A stretch of 64,000 nucleotides of DNA from Pseudoclavibacter sp. Marseille-Q3772 (GCF_916618895.1 NZ_OU745391.1:248001-312000); one strand, 5' to 3'. Shown: positions 27,934 to 37,863, numbered from the stretch's first letter. The notes: generated by a model from the sequence alone, not told the origin. Program-made: numbers and translations.

Positions 27934-28950
27934 GTGGTTACTGATCGAGGACTCGAGGTTCTGCGAGCCCTGATCCTCGACTATGTGGAAACCAGCGAGC
28001 CCGTCGGGTCGAAGCGGTTGGTCGAGCGGTACCAGTTTGGTGTATCGGCAGCAACGATTCGCAACGATATGGCGCTGCTGGAAGAAGCTGAGCTGATTCA
28101 CGCGCCCCATACCTCCAGCGGCAGAGTACCCACCGATAAGGGGTATCGAGTCTTTGTCGATCAGCTCGTTGATATTCGGCCGCTAACAGCAGCGCAACGC
28201 CGGGCAATCGAGACCTTTATGATCGGCAGCGCAGACCCCGAGCAGCTGTTGGAGCGTTCGGTCCGCAAACTGGCCCAATTGACTGGATCGGTGGCCATTG
28301 GTCACCTTCCGTCGTTGCACGCGGCAAGGGTGCAACAGGTTGAGCTGGTGTCACTCCCACCGCACCGCATCTTGGTGGTGATCGTCACGAATACGGGACG
28401 CGTGCAGCAGGAAGTGCTCGAATCGACATCGCAACTGCCCGAAACAGAGATCGAGCGGCTGCGTGACATTCTGAACGAGCACACCGTGGGTAAACGCCTC
28501 GAGAGCGCGTTGGATACGCTTGCCGCACTTCGCGACGATGAATCACTCAGTCCGCTCTCTCGAGAGATCGTTGGCACGCTCATCCAACAACTGCTGTCGA
28601 ACCGCGATGATCGTCTCGTGATCGCAGGGGCGGCAAACCTGGCGCGACGCGAACGCGATTTCTCTTCGATCTTTCCGGTCCTGGAAGCGATCGAGGAGCA
28701 GGTAGCGTTGATTCGTCTGATTGCCGAGTTCGACAGTGAAACGGACGAGGTGGCGATTTCTATCGGTCATGAAAACTCGAACGAGTCGCTTGAAGAGACC
28801 AGTATCGTCACCTCGAGATTCCGGTCGGCCAGTGGGCGTGCCCATGTCGGCGTGCTGGGGCCAACGCGAATGGATTATCAACGCAATATCGGGGCAGTCC
28901 GAGCCGTCGCGAGGTATCTCGGGCGCTTCACTCACTACAACACGTATTAA
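27934..28950 (+). CDS. hrcA: Heat-inducible transcription repressor HrcA
   Basis: Represses class I heat-shock genes by binding CIRCE. The N-terminal winged helix (RGLEVLRALILDYVETSEPVGSKRL, then SAATIRNDMALLEE) and the C-terminal GAF-like and dimerisation parts (FSSIFPVLEAIEEQVALIRLI) are present. GTG 27934 with GAGGGGG at 27919-27925 matches the family start and gives 338 residues. dnaJ follows 18 nt later, forming the conserved hrcA-dnaJ pair. Confidence 0.95.
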   Translation: MVTDRGLEVLRALILDYVETSEPVGSKRLVERYQFGVSAATIRNDMALLEEAELIHAPHTSSGRVPTDKGYRVFVDQLVDIRPLTAAQRRAIETFMIGSADPEQLLERSVRKLAQLTGSVAIGHLPSLHAARVQQVELVSLPPHRILVVIVTNTGRVQQEVLESTSQLPETEIERLRDILNEHTVGKRLESALDTLAALRDDESLSPLSREIVGTLIQQLLSNRDDRLVIAGAANLARRERDFSSIFPVLEAIEEQVALIRLIAEFDSETDEVAISIGHENSNESLEETSIVTSRFRSASGRAHVGVLGPTRMDYQRNIGAVRAVARYLGRFTHYNTY

Positions 28951-28968
28951 TTTCTGGAGACTAACGAA

Positions 28969-30060
28969 GTGGCAGACCACTACGAAACACTTGGGGTATC
29001 CCGCGACGCATCCGATGCCGAAATCAAGAAGGCTTACCTGAAACTTGCACGCAAACTGCACCCCGATGTGAACCCCGAACCTGAAGCTGCAGAGCAGTTC
29101 AAGGCAGTTACCGAGGCCTATGACACGCTCTCCGACCCGCAACGGCGTGCGCAGTACGATCACGGGGGCGGCACGGGTGCCGGCGGTGGCTTCGGTTTCG
29201 GCGATATCTTCGACGCATTCTTCGGCGGTGGAGCTGGCGCACGTGGTCCGCGTTCGCGTGCGCAGCGTGGTCAGGATGCGTTGATTCGCGTTGACCTCGA
29301 GCTCGCAGACGTTGTGTTCGGCACTCACAAAGACATTGAAGTCGGTACCGCCGAGCGCTGCGAACACTGTGACGGTACCTGCTGCGAGCCCGGCACCACT
29401 CCGCGCCCCTGCACGGACTGTGGTGGCGCCGGTGAGGTTCGGCGCCAGGTTCGTTCGGTGCTTGGCCCGGTGGTTACCTCAGCCCCGTGTGATGTCTGTC
29501 AGGGCTATGGCGATGTCATTGACTCGCCGTGTTCGGTATGTCACGGGCAGGGTCGGGTGCGCGCACGCGCGTCGATTCCGGTGGACATTCCGGCAGGAGT
29601 CGACTCAGGGATGCGGGTACAGATGCCGGGGTACGGCGAGGCAGGACCGGGCGGTGGGCCAAACGGTGACCTGTACCTGGAGATTCGCGTCCGTGAACAC
29701 GACGTATTTTCTCGCGAGGGCGATAACCTCGAGGCTGTCGTTGAGGTCTCCATGGTGGACGCGGTCTTTGGCACATCAACCACGATTTCCGGTCTCGATG
29801 GAGACCTTCACCTTGAAATCCCTGCCGGAGCGCAAAGTGGTGAGGTAATACGCATTCCAGGGCGAGGCGTCACCCGTCTGCGCTCAAGTCAGCGCGGTGA
29901 CGTTGAGATCACATTGCAGGTGGTCACACCCACGAAACTGGATGCGCGGCAGAAGGAACTTCTGCGTGAGTTCCAGCAAACCCAGGATGGCGGCGAACCA
30001 ACCCTTGCTACGCAGAAGCACGGCTTGTTTTCGCGACTTCGAGGAAAGTTCGGCCGGTAG
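28969..30060 (+). CDS. dnaJ: Chaperone protein DnaJ
   Basis: Co-chaperone of DnaK. J domain with HPD ([11 protein letters not shown]), short G/F region, four zinc-binding repeats and two C-terminal substrate-binding domains, 363 residues, the DnaJ2 type. The first zinc repeat reads CEHCDGTC rather than CXXCXGXG; the two metal cysteines are intact. GTG 28969 with GGAG upstream. It is regulated with hrcA by CIRCE. Confidence 0.95.
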   Translation: MADHYETLGVSRDASDAEIKKAYLKLARKLHPDVNPEPEAAEQFKAVTEAYDTLSDPQRRAQYDHGGGTGAGGGFGFGDIFDAFFGGGAGARGPRSRAQRGQDALIRVDLELADVVFGTHKDIEVGTAERCEHCDGTCCEPGTTPRPCTDCGGAGEVRRQVRSVLGPVVTSAPCDVCQGYGDVIDSPCSVCHGQGRVRARASIPVDIPAGVDSGMRVQMPGYGEAGPGGGPNGDLYLEIRVREHDVFSREGDNLEAVVEVSMVDAVFGTSTTISGLDGDLHLEIPAGAQSGEVIRIPGRGVTRLRSSQRGDVEITLQVVTPTKLDARQKELLREFQQTQDGGEPTLATQKHGLFSRLRGKFGR

Positions 30061-30813
30061 ATGGCACACGCCTATCTCGATGAGCACCTCGGCGCACTGG
30101 CGGTGGGCCAAGAGCACACGGTTGAGGGTGCCGAAGCCGAACATGCGGTGAGAGTCGCACGACTGCGCATCGGTGAGCAGATCCTCATGCTCAACGGCAA
30201 TGGACTTCGGGTTTCCTGTGAGGTCACGCATACCGACAAAGGTGCCTTTTCGGTGAAGGCCGTGGGGGAGACTACGAGCGTAAAGCGCCCGCATCCCGGA
30301 TTGCACCTGGTGCAAGCGCTAGCAAAGGGCGGCCGCGACGAGCAAGCGATTCAGACGGCTACGGAACTGGGCGCGATGCAAATAACCCCGTGGCAATCCG
30401 AGCGCTGTGTCGCGCGTTGGAATGCACAGAAGGCGATCAAGCAAGTTCAGCGCTGGCAGCAGATCGTTAGAGAAGCGAGCAAGCAGTCGCTGCGGGCATT
30501 CATGCCAACCGTGAATTCGCTTGCGAACACCTCCGCGCTGTGTGAACTCGCGGCTCGAACCACTGCCACTGTGCTCGTACTCGACCCGACGGCAACGGAA
30601 TCATTGCTGGATATCCCGCTGACCGCATCCGACGAGTACGCCCTTATCGTCGGCCCAGAGGGCGGGATCAGCGATGCCGAGTTGGCGGCATTAGCAAGCG
30701 CAGGCGCAATTCGTGTTCGCTTGGGCAGCGGCATCATGCGCACGTCCACTGCTGGTCCCGCCGCCATTGCCGCGCTGCACACCCGTCAAGGTACTTGGGA
30801 TACAGATCGGTAG
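30061..30813 (+). CDS. rsmE: 16S rRNA m3U1498 methyltransferase RsmE
   Basis: SPOUT-class methyltransferase of 250 residues. N-terminal PUA-like part (HAVRVARLRIGEQILMLNGNG); C-terminal knot with LIVGPEGGISDAELAAL and LGSGIMRTSTAGPAAI. The ATG directly follows the dnaJ stop, an arrangement conserved across actinobacteria. Confidence 0.93.
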   Translation: MAHAYLDEHLGALAVGQEHTVEGAEAEHAVRVARLRIGEQILMLNGNGLRVSCEVTHTDKGAFSVKAVGETTSVKRPHPGLHLVQALAKGGRDEQAIQTATELGAMQITPWQSERCVARWNAQKAIKQVQRWQQIVREASKQSLRAFMPTVNSLANTSALCELAARTTATVLVLDPTATESLLDIPLTASDEYALIVGPEGGISDAELAALASAGAIRVRLGSGIMRTSTAGPAAIAALHTRQGTWDTDR

Positions 30814-30816
30814 AAT
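30811..30816 (+). promoter_or_regulatory. -10 box before the HIT gene
   Basis: TAGAAT followed by 7 nt and ATG 30824. It overlaps the rsmE stop codon, so it could provide an extra, internal leaderless start for HIT-phoH-ybeY. Confidence 0.4.
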
Positions 30817-30823
30817 CAAGGAC

Positions 30824-31171
30824 ATGACGGACAGTATTTTCACGCGAATTATCAACCGTGAGATCCCGAGCGACATCGTTTTTGAAGATGACCAGGTGAT
30901 CGCTTTTCACGATATCCAGCCACAAGCGCCGTTGCACGTGCTGGTGGTTCCAAAGAACCCCGAATACCGGAACGTCGTTGAACTCGCTGATGCTGCGCCG
31001 CAGCTGCTCGCCCACATTGTTGAGGTCGCCAATAAGCTGGCAGCCGAACTTGCCGATGGCCACTTCCGATTGATCTTCAACTCTGGTGAGGGTGCGGGCC
31101 AGACCGTGTTCCACGTGCACGCGCATGTGCTCGCCGGCGGACTCAAAGAAGGAACCCTTGCCGGAAACTGA
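30824..31171 (+). CDS. HIT-family (HINT-like) nucleotide-binding protein
   Basis: 115 residues with the histidine triad HVHAHVL near the C-terminus and FHDIQPQAPLHVLVVPK. This is the HinT branch, which hydrolyses purine nucleoside phosphoramidates. It sits between rsmE and phoH, as in other actinobacteria. The stop overlaps the likely phoH start by 14 nt. Confidence 0.93.
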   Translation: MTDSIFTRIINREIPSDIVFEDDQVIAFHDIQPQAPLHVLVVPKNPEYRNVVELADAAPQLLAHIVEVANKLAAELADGHFRLIFNSGEGAGQTVFHVHAHVLAGGLKEGTLAGN

Positions 31172-32156
31172 ATCAACTCATCACGCCGATGAGCTCATCA
31201 CCCACACCATCACAATCGACTCGATTCCGATGGTGCAGCTGCTTGGCGCGGAGGACACGCTCTTAGAACAGATCGAGATTGAACACCCGGGTGTGCGTGT
31301 CTTAGCCCGCGGGAATGAGCTGCGAATGCAGGGGCCGGCTGCAGCGGTCTTCGAAGCGGAAGCGCTGGTTCGCTCAGTGCGTGAGATTGCCGAGTCAGGC
31401 ACACCGATCACCGCGGATGTGGTGAGCCGGTCGCAGCGCTTGTTACGGCGCACGGATGCGCCGGCCCCGGCGACAGTGTTCGGTGAGACCATCGTGAACG
31501 CGAAGGGCCGGGCAGTGCGAGCGAAAACGCTCGGACAAAAACACTATGTGGATGCGATTGACGTCAACACGGTGACCTTCGGAATTGGCCCCGCCGGTAC
31601 TGGTAAGACCTACCTAGCGATGGCGAAGGCCGTACAAGCATTACAGCGAGAGGAAATCTCGCGGATCGTGCTGACACGACCGGCGGTGGAGGCAGGCGAG
31701 CGACTCGGCTTTCTGCCGGGCACACTCAGCGACAAAATCGACCCATATTTACGACCGCTGTTTGACGCGCTCGGAGACATGCTCGATCCGGACTATGTGC
31801 TTCGGCTGATGAACACCGGTGTGGTTGAGGTAGCTCCGCTTGCCTATATGCGAGGGCGAACCCTCAATGACGCCTTCGTCATCCTCGACGAAGCACAGAA
31901 CACAACGTCGGAACAGATGAAGATGTTTCTCACCCGATTGGGTTTCGGCACCAAGCTCGTGGTTACCGGCGACGTGACGCAGATTGATCTGCGAGATGGC
32001 GCATCCGGACTACGCCATGCCATGCGCGTGTTACAAGACATCCCCGATATTCATTTTGCGATGCTGAGTACCGATGATGTTGTCCGGCATTCGCTCGTGA
32101 GCAGGATCGTTGAGGCATATGAGGCGCAGCACGGGCAGAAAGAAGCACAGCGATGA
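31158..32156 (+). CDS. phoH: PhoH-like ATPase
   Basis: 332-residue PhoH family P-loop ATPase, implicated in RNA metabolism and ribosome maturation together with YbeY. Walker [16 protein letters not shown], Walker B-like [10 protein letters not shown], and [16 protein letters not shown] 31158 with AAAGAAGGA at 31145-31153 is the best start; the upstream frame is inside the HIT gene. It overlaps ybeY by ATGA. Confidence 0.93.
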   Translation: MPETESTHHADELITHTITIDSIPMVQLLGAEDTLLEQIEIEHPGVRVLARGNELRMQGPAAAVFEAEALVRSVREIAESGTPITADVVSRSQRLLRRTDAPAPATVFGETIVNAKGRAVRAKTLGQKHYVDAIDVNTVTFGIGPAGTGKTYLAMAKAVQALQREEISRIVLTRPAVEAGERLGFLPGTLSDKIDPYLRPLFDALGDMLDPDYVLRLMNTGVVEVAPLAYMRGRTLNDAFVILDEAQNTTSEQMKMFLTRLGFGTKLVVTGDVTQIDLRDGASGLRHAMRVLQDIPDIHFAMLSTDDVVRHSLVSRIVEAYEAQHGQKEAQR

Positions 32157-32623
32157 GTATTGAGATCAATAACGAATCTGGCACGCCGGTCGATGAGGCC
32201 GCGATCTTGCGCCTGGCTACCTTCGTGCTTGACGGCATGTTCATTCACCCAGACGCAGACCTCAGCATCGTATTCGTAGACCTGGCTGCAATGGAGTCAC
32301 TGCACGTGCAATGGATGGACGAACCTGGTCCGACCGATGTGTTGAGCTTCCCCATGGACGAGTTGCGCCCAGGCTCGATTGAGCGGCGAACTCCACCCGG
32401 ACTGCTCGGCGATGTCGTTGTGTGCCCGGAAGTTGCGCAGGCGCAGGCGAAATCGGCAGGGCATTCGAGCCTCGCAGAGATGCAATTACTGATTACCCAC
32501 GGGATCTTGCACCTACTGGGATTCGACCACGCTGAGCCCGACGAGCATCGTCAGATGTTCGGTATCCAGGATGAGCTGCTCGCGGGATTTGCCGCAGCGG
32601 AGCGCGAGGGGGGATTCATCTAG
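32153..32623 (+). CDS. ybeY: Endoribonuclease YbeY
   Basis: Metal-dependent RNase for 16S rRNA maturation and 70S quality control. The zinc motif [17 protein letters not shown] provides three histidines. [12 protein letters not shown] is the other conserved block. 156 residues. It is coupled by ATGA to phoH and abuts the next gene. Confidence 0.95.
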   Translation: MSIEINNESGTPVDEAAILRLATFVLDGMFIHPDADLSIVFVDLAAMESLHVQWMDEPGPTDVLSFPMDELRPGSIERRTPPGLLGDVVVCPEVAQAQAKSAGHSSLAEMQLLITHGILHLLGFDHAEPDEHRQMFGIQDELLAGFAAAEREGGFI

Positions 32624-33934
32624 GTGGATCCCATTATCGCGATCCCCATCGCTGTCGCGCTCTGTATTCTCGCCGCACTGTGTTCCGCTGCCGAGGGCGC
32701 GCTGCAGGCGCTCTCCCGCAGCGAGATGCACGACATCGCTCAGGAAACTACGCGCTCGCCACAGCGTATCCAGGCGATCGGGGATGAGTTTCGACGCCAT
32801 CTTGACTCGTTGGTTCTTTGCCAGGTTGGTTGTTTGAGCGCAGTGGGTGTGTTGCTTGCCTTACTTGTTAATGAAGTTTGGCATCGGCCCTGGCTTGCCG
32901 CGCTGGCGGCATCGGTGGCGCTGTTGATCGTGCACGTGTTATTCATCGGTTCATTCCCACGAACTGTGGGCGCGTATCGTCCGCGGGCAACGGTGATTGT
33001 CCTTAGCAGGCTGATCCGTTTAGTGCACGCGGCACTCGGCTGGGTAAATACGCTCCGAACAATGCTCGGTGAGGTATTCATCAGTGCCCCTGCAAGCACA
33101 ACAACGGCCCTGGCAAGCGAAGAACAGCTGCTTTCGATGGTTGACGAAGCTGCCGAGCAGGATGTGCTCGATCTGCGTGATCGTGATCGCATCCACTCGC
33201 TACTTGGCTTCTCTGACCGAATGGTTCGCGAAGTGATGGTGCCACGGACGGATATGCGAACGGTCGACTCCGGAGTGAGTGTCGTGGAAGCAACGAGGGA
33301 GCTGCTGGAGCAGGGGATTTCGCGAGCTCCGATCGTCGGCCGCGATAGCGACGACATTCGGGGTGTTGCCTACCTGAAAGACCTGGCAAAAGCGATGACC
33401 ATCGGTGACGGTCGCAAGATGCGCGTTGACAATGTCGCCCGGCCAGCTGTGTTTGTGCCAGAGACCCTGCGCGGAGACGCACTGCTCCAGCGAATGCAGC
33501 AAGACGCCACTCATTTCGCAATCGTCGTCGATGAGTACGGGGGAGTGGCCGGTTTGGTCACACTGGAAGACCTGATTGAGGAACTCGTCGGGGATATCAG
33601 CGACGAGCACGACCGCATAGACAACCCGTGGGAAGTACTCGACGACGGCTCAATTCGCGTGGCGACACGAATGTCGATCAGCGAGCTGGAAGAACTTCTA
33701 GACACCACCTTCGACCATGAGGATGTGGATTCGGTTGGTGGACTATTCACGTCAGCGCTGGACCGAATCCCCGTACTCACAGATCGCGGTCGCGTTGGTG
33801 AGTTCGTCTTCGCCTCCGATCGCGTGGGTCGTAAGCACCACGTCACACACGTTCGTATCCTGCGTGTGGACGGCGCCGCGGTGGAAGTTACGATGAATGA
33901 GCGAGAGCGCCGTGGCCAGCGTCACTACTCGTGA
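32624..33934 (+). CDS. CNNM/CorC-like membrane protein with CBS domains
   Basis: 436 residues: an N-terminal DUF21/CNNM transmembrane domain (about residues 1-130), paired CBS domains (MVPRTDMRTVDS, then DEYGGVAGLVTLEDLIEELVGDI) and a C-terminal CorC_HlyC domain (RVATRMSISELEELL). Such proteins are linked to Mg2+/Co2+ export; the older hemolysin label is misleading. The GTG start follows the ybeY stop directly. Confidence 0.92.
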   Translation: MDPIIAIPIAVALCILAALCSAAEGALQALSRSEMHDIAQETTRSPQRIQAIGDEFRRHLDSLVLCQVGCLSAVGVLLALLVNEVWHRPWLAALAASVALLIVHVLFIGSFPRTVGAYRPRATVIVLSRLIRLVHAALGWVNTLRTMLGEVFISAPASTTTALASEEQLLSMVDEAAEQDVLDLRDRDRIHSLLGFSDRMVREVMVPRTDMRTVDSGVSVVEATRELLEQGISRAPIVGRDSDDIRGVAYLKDLAKAMTIGDGRKMRVDNVARPAVFVPETLRGDALLQRMQQDATHFAIVVDEYGGVAGLVTLEDLIEELVGDISDEHDRIDNPWEVLDDGSIRVATRMSISELEELLDTTFDHEDVDSVGGLFTSALDRIPVLTDRGRVGEFVFASDRVGRKHHVTHVRILRVDGAAVEVTMNERERRGQRHYS

Positions 33935-33970
33935 CCGGCTGGTGCCTGTACAGGGATGAAAGAAGGAACC

Positions 33971-34855
33971 GTGAGCGCGTTTCGGGCTGGGTTTGTGACC
34001 TTTGTTGGCCGTCCAAATGTGGGCAAATCCACGCTCACGAATGCACTAGTTGGCGAGAAAATCGCCATCACATCCTCGAAACCGCAAACGACCCGTCGCG
34101 CGATCCGCGGGGTAGTTCACCGAGAGAACGGGCAACTCGTCATCGTCGATACGCCCGGTGTTCACCGGCCGCGCACCCTGCTCGGACAGCGACTGAACGA
34201 CCTCGTAGAGACAACCCTCGCGGATGTTGACGTGATCGGGTTCTGCGTACCCGCCGGGGAGGACATCGGCCCGGGAGATCGGTTTATTAATGAGTGGATC
34301 GATCGAGCCTCGCAGGCGCGAAAGGTCGCCATTGTCACCAAGTGCGAGACAGTTCCTAAGCCTCGAGTCGCTGAGCAACTGCTTGCGCTACAGGCACTGC
34401 GCGACTGGGATGCACTGGTACCGGTGTCGTCGGTGGAAGCAATCAATCTCGAACCGCTCGTCGACGAATTATTGGGCTTGCTACCAGAATCTGAGCCGCT
34501 GTACCCGCAGGACATGATCACCGAGGAGCGGTACATACAGCGCGTGAGTGAGCTCATCCGCGAGGCCGCACTTGAGGGCGTTCACGATGAGCTGCCGCAC
34601 TCGATTGCCGTCGTTGTGGACGACATTATTGAGAGCGAAGAGGGGCAAGACATTTATGCCGACCTCATCGTCGAACGCGATAGCCAAAAGGGCATCATCA
34701 TCGGTAAGGGAGCGTCCCGGCTGAAAAACGTTCGTCGCTTCGCGCAGCGGCGTATTGCGGCAATGTCGGATCAGCCGGTCACCCTTCATCTGCACGTTCG
34801 GGTGGCCAAGGACTGGCAGCGTGATCCGAAGCAGTTAGGTCGGCTGGGGTTCTAG
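33971..34855 (+). CDS. era: GTPase Era
   Basis: 30S assembly GTPase with G domain and C-terminal KH domain. G1 GRPNVGKST, G2 region TTRRAIRGVV, G3 DTPGVHRP, KH core KGIIIGKGASRLK. The expected G4 (N/T-K-x-D) reads TKCE. I prefer GTG 33971 (AGAAGGA just upstream, short spacing) giving 294 residues; ATG 33956 would add five. It closes the conserved phoH-ybeY-corC-era block. Confidence 0.93.
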   Translation: MSAFRAGFVTFVGRPNVGKSTLTNALVGEKIAITSSKPQTTRRAIRGVVHRENGQLVIVDTPGVHRPRTLLGQRLNDLVETTLADVDVIGFCVPAGEDIGPGDRFINEWIDRASQARKVAIVTKCETVPKPRVAEQLLALQALRDWDALVPVSSVEAINLEPLVDELLGLLPESEPLYPQDMITEERYIQRVSELIREAALEGVHDELPHSIAVVVDDIIESEEGQDIYADLIVERDSQKGIIIGKGASRLKNVRRFAQRRIAAMSDQPVTLHLHVRVAKDWQRDPKQLGRLGF

Positions 34856-34862
34856 GAATCCG

Positions 34863-36221
34863 ATGACCACGATCAGTACCGCGTTCACTGCCGATGTGAC
34901 TGTCGAAGCACCGCCGCAACGGTCAGCTCGTCGCGTCCTGCCGTGGGTCGCGGACTGGTTTAGCTACCAACCGCGCAACGCCCGGATCGTCGATTCACTG
35001 ACCGCGCTCACCATCATGGTGGTGGTTGGCTTTCCATTTCAGTTGCGGCCGGATTGGAGCTACTTCTTTGCTTGGGAGGCAGTTCCGGTGTGGTGTCTGT
35101 TCCTTGTAGCAGTCGCACTGCGACGCCTGTCGCCCTGGATGGCGCTGGGCTGTGCAGCCTTGGGGCTCCTGGCGAAATGGATGATTGGTTTACCCCTGCA
35201 CGGCATGGATGTCGCTGTGCCAATCGTGTTCTTCACCTGCGCTGCTCGTGGGTCGCGACTACTGTTCGCAGTATCGGGCGTATGTGCCGTGCTCTGGCCC
35301 ACCATTCAGGCGGTCTATTCGGCGTTCTTTGAGATGCAGTTACCGTTCCTCGATCGGATTACGGGTCGTGCGGCATTGGGGCCGACCGAATTGCTTACCC
35401 CGATCGGCATTATTGGTATCCCACTTGTGCTCATGAGTCTCATCGTTTGGGCATCCGGTGGCATTCTGCGGGTACAGCGCATATCAAGTCGAGTTCAGCA
35501 TGCGGCAGAGCTTGCAGAACTCGAGTATCTGCAGACCCAAGAGGAGCTGGTGCGAGAGCAGGAGCGCAACTACATTGCTCGCGATATGCACGATGTGGTG
35601 GCCCATTCGCTCGCCGTAATTGTTGCGCAGGCAGACGGTGGTAGGTATCTCATGAAGACTGCGCCGGAGTCGGTAGCTCCCGTGCTGTCGACGATCTCGG
35701 AGACCGCCAGGGACGCCCTCGTTGAGGTACGCGGTCTGCTCGGTCGTTTGCGTCACTCCCAATCAGACGCGGCCCAAAAAACGCTCGAGGATCTGCCCGC
35801 AGTGTTTGATCGCGTCCGACAAGCGGGTATGGACCTGCGTGTCTATACCGACGGCGAACCGATGCCGCTTACGAAAAGTGGTGAGGTTGCGGTATTTCGT
35901 ATGGTCCAGGAATGTCTCACGAACGCGCTGAAGTACGGCAGTATCAACGACCCGGTCACCGTTACGATGCTGTGGCAAAACGAGTTTCGAATTGAGATTG
36001 AGAACCGGGTGAGTGCGGAATCGCTGGCGAATGTCGGTGGATCCGGTCACGGTTTGATTGGTATGCGGGAGCGCTTGCTCGTGGTCGGCGGGACGATGGA
36101 ATATGCTCTGGTCGATGACCAGTGGGTTGTGATCGCTACGGTCCCGCTACAACAGGATCGTGTATCCGCCACCGACCCCGGAATACCCCGCACCGCGAAT
36201 ATCAACACGATTAGCCACTGA
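34863..36221 (+). CDS. Sensor histidine kinase (NarL-partner, HisKA_3 type)
   Basis: 452 residues. About six membrane segments lie between residues 40 and 200 with little extracytoplasmic sequence, followed by the HisKA_3 dimerisation helix with the phospho-accepting His in ARDMHDVVAHSLAVIV. The HATPase domain has N box ECLTNALKYG and G box GSGHGLIGMRERL. The signal is unknown. It begins 8 nt after era but belongs with the response regulator downstream. Confidence 0.92.
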   Translation: MTTISTAFTADVTVEAPPQRSARRVLPWVADWFSYQPRNARIVDSLTALTIMVVVGFPFQLRPDWSYFFAWEAVPVWCLFLVAVALRRLSPWMALGCAALGLLAKWMIGLPLHGMDVAVPIVFFTCAARGSRLLFAVSGVCAVLWPTIQAVYSAFFEMQLPFLDRITGRAALGPTELLTPIGIIGIPLVLMSLIVWASGGILRVQRISSRVQHAAELAELEYLQTQEELVREQERNYIARDMHDVVAHSLAVIVAQADGGRYLMKTAPESVAPVLSTISETARDALVEVRGLLGRLRHSQSDAAQKTLEDLPAVFDRVRQAGMDLRVYTDGEPMPLTKSGEVAVFRMVQECLTNALKYGSINDPVTVTMLWQNEFRIEIENRVSAESLANVGGSGHGLIGMRERLLVVGGTMEYALVDDQWVVIATVPLQQDRVSATDPGIPRTANINTISH

Positions 36222-36274
36222 CGGATAGCTCAGCTATCGGCCGAGTTGTGCACGGCGTTCCGCGCGAGATCGCG

Positions 36275-36280
36275 TACCCT
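36275..36280 (+). promoter_or_regulatory. -10 box of the response regulator gene
   Basis: TACCCT followed by 6 nt and ATG 36287; there is no Shine-Dalgarno. Confidence 0.45.
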
Positions 36281-36286
36281 GCAAGT

Positions 36287-36958
36287 ATGAGCGAATCCGT
36301 ATCAATGAATCGGCCCATCCGGGTAGCCCTCGTTGACGACCAACAACTCTTCCGTGGCGGTATCCGGATGCTGGTTGATAGCCAGCCCGATATGGCATTC
36401 GTTGCGGAAGCGTCTGATGGAGCCGAAGCATTGCGCCTTGCGGTAACAGCAAAGCCAGACGTCATCCTCATGGACGTACGTATGCCCGGCGTGGACGGTC
36501 TGGAAGCAACAAAACAGATCGTTGCCCAGGGACTAGACAGCCGCATCCTGGTGTTGACCACCTTTGACCTGGACCAGGCCGTCGCCAAAGCAGTTGCCGC
36601 CGGCGCATCTGGATTCGTGTTGAAGGATGCCGACCCGGAGTTCCTGCTTGCCGCGATTCGTACGGTGCACTCCGGCGCCGAAGTATTTGCGGCGCAGGCA
36701 ACCGCAGATCTCATCCGACGGTTCTCGCAATCACCCGACCGACTCGCCGGCGAACCAGTGGAGTTCAAAGAACTCACCGATCGCGAACGTGAGATGTTCT
36801 TCCTCGCAGCGAAGGGGATGTCGAATGGTGAGATTGCGGCGCAGGAGTATCTGTCCGAGGCGACAGTAAAGACGCACATTTCGCGTATTTTGACGAAGCT
36901 CGGTGTTCGTGATCGTGTACAACTCGTTGTGTACGCATACGAGCACGGTTTGCTGTAG
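36287..36958 (+). CDS. LuxR/NarL-family response regulator
   Basis: Receiver domain with acidic VDDQQ, phospho-acceptor Asp in VILMDVRMPGVDG, and conserved T/K positions (VLTTFDLDQ, FVLKDADPEFL). The C-terminal LuxR HTH is LTDREREMFFLAAKGMSNGEIA and SEATVKTHISRILTKLG. ATG 36287 gives 223 residues; ATG 36305 is an alternative. It is partner of the kinase 65 nt upstream. The target genes may include the ABC-like gene downstream. Confidence 0.92.
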   Translation: MSESVSMNRPIRVALVDDQQLFRGGIRMLVDSQPDMAFVAEASDGAEALRLAVTAKPDVILMDVRMPGVDGLEATKQIVAQGLDSRILVLTTFDLDQAVAKAVAAGASGFVLKDADPEFLLAAIRTVHSGAEVFAAQATADLIRRFSQSPDRLAGEPVEFKELTDREREMFFLAAKGMSNGEIAAQEYLSEATVKTHISRILTKLGVRDRVQLVVYAYEHGLL

Positions 36959-36975
36959 TAATTGCTTTGCTGAAA

Positions 36976-36999
36976 TCTGCGCTGCTCGCTATGCGCAGA
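36976..36999 (+). terminator. Hairpin after the response regulator gene
   Basis: TCTGCGC (36976-36982) and GCGCAGA (36993-36999), 7-bp perfect stem with a 10-nt loop. There is no clear U-tract, so confidence is moderate. Confidence 0.45.
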
Positions 37000-37098
37000 A
37001 TTAGGGAACCCTCAACGCGGGCTCGTCATCCAATCGGCGTAGACGGTATCAATACGCACGCCGATGTCGATTCCCGAAAGATTCCATAAGGTAGGAGC

Positions 37099-37815
37099 AT
37101 GTCTGTCGCCGCATCCGCTCCGCTCGTGTCGCAGTCGACACAGCTGGTGGTTGAAGGCATTACCCGCCATGCACCGGCGCCTCTGAGTGATGTCTCATTC
37201 ACGCTGTTGAGGGGGCAATCGGCAGTGCTCTATTCGAAAGACGGCTCAGCGAATGCCGTACTTCGAGCAGTAATAGGCATCGATCCCGTGGATGCGGGCA
37301 GCAGTAGGCTCGGCTCGGTTGAGCTCACTCGCCGGAACGGAGAGATACCAGTATCCCGCGCAGAACACATTGGATTATTGCTGCGAGATCCGATAGTTGC
37401 TCGTGGACGGACCCTCATCGATCACATTGCGCAGGGTATGTCGTCTCCTCAGGGACTGAGCCACTCACAGACACTGATGCAGGTGTCTGAATCGCTGGGC
37501 TTTCGCGGTGCAGACAGCGCCATCGTGGCCAGGCTCCCGAAACCGCTGCAGTACCGAGTTGCTATTGGCCGCGCAATTGTGGGTGAACCCGAACTGATTG
37601 CCGCCGATGACCCGTATGTCGAGTTGGAACCCCGGGAACGGCACCTGCTGGTTGCCCTGCTGCAGGCAGTGGCCAGTGAGCATGAAATCGGTGTACTGCA
37701 CGCAACAGGAGACGAATCAGTGGCCTTGCGAAGCCAATTCGTGATCGTAATTGAGGGTGGCAGCATTGTCCGCGAGCTTCGTGGCACCCGCGAGATTCAG
37801 CAGTACTTCGGCTAG
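37099..37815 (+). CDS. ABC-ATPase-like protein with degenerate nucleotide site
   Basis: 238 residues that align with an ABC ATPase (FTLLRGQSAVLYSKDGSANAVLRAVIGIDP; VELTRRNGEIP; HIGLLLRDPIVARGRTLIDHI). The Walker A position reads SKDGSAN in place of GXXGXGK(S/T), lacking the lysine. The signature region is LPKPLQYRVAIGRAIV instead of LSGGQ, and Walker B plus Glu reads LIAADDP. It is therefore probably not a functional ATPase, or is a regulatory or pseudo-ATPase subunit. No permease is adjacent. It has a clear GTAGGAG ribosome site, so it is likely expressed. Confidence 0.75.
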   Translation: MSVAASAPLVSQSTQLVVEGITRHAPAPLSDVSFTLLRGQSAVLYSKDGSANAVLRAVIGIDPVDAGSSRLGSVELTRRNGEIPVSRAEHIGLLLRDPIVARGRTLIDHIAQGMSSPQGLSHSQTLMQVSESLGFRGADSAIVARLPKPLQYRVAIGRAIVGEPELIAADDPYVELEPRERHLLVALLQAVASEHEIGVLHATGDESVALRSQFVIVIEGGSIVRELRGTREIQQYFG

Positions 37816-37863
37816 GCAGTTGTACAAGTTGTTAAACATTCCCTTGCTATGAGACGAGATATG

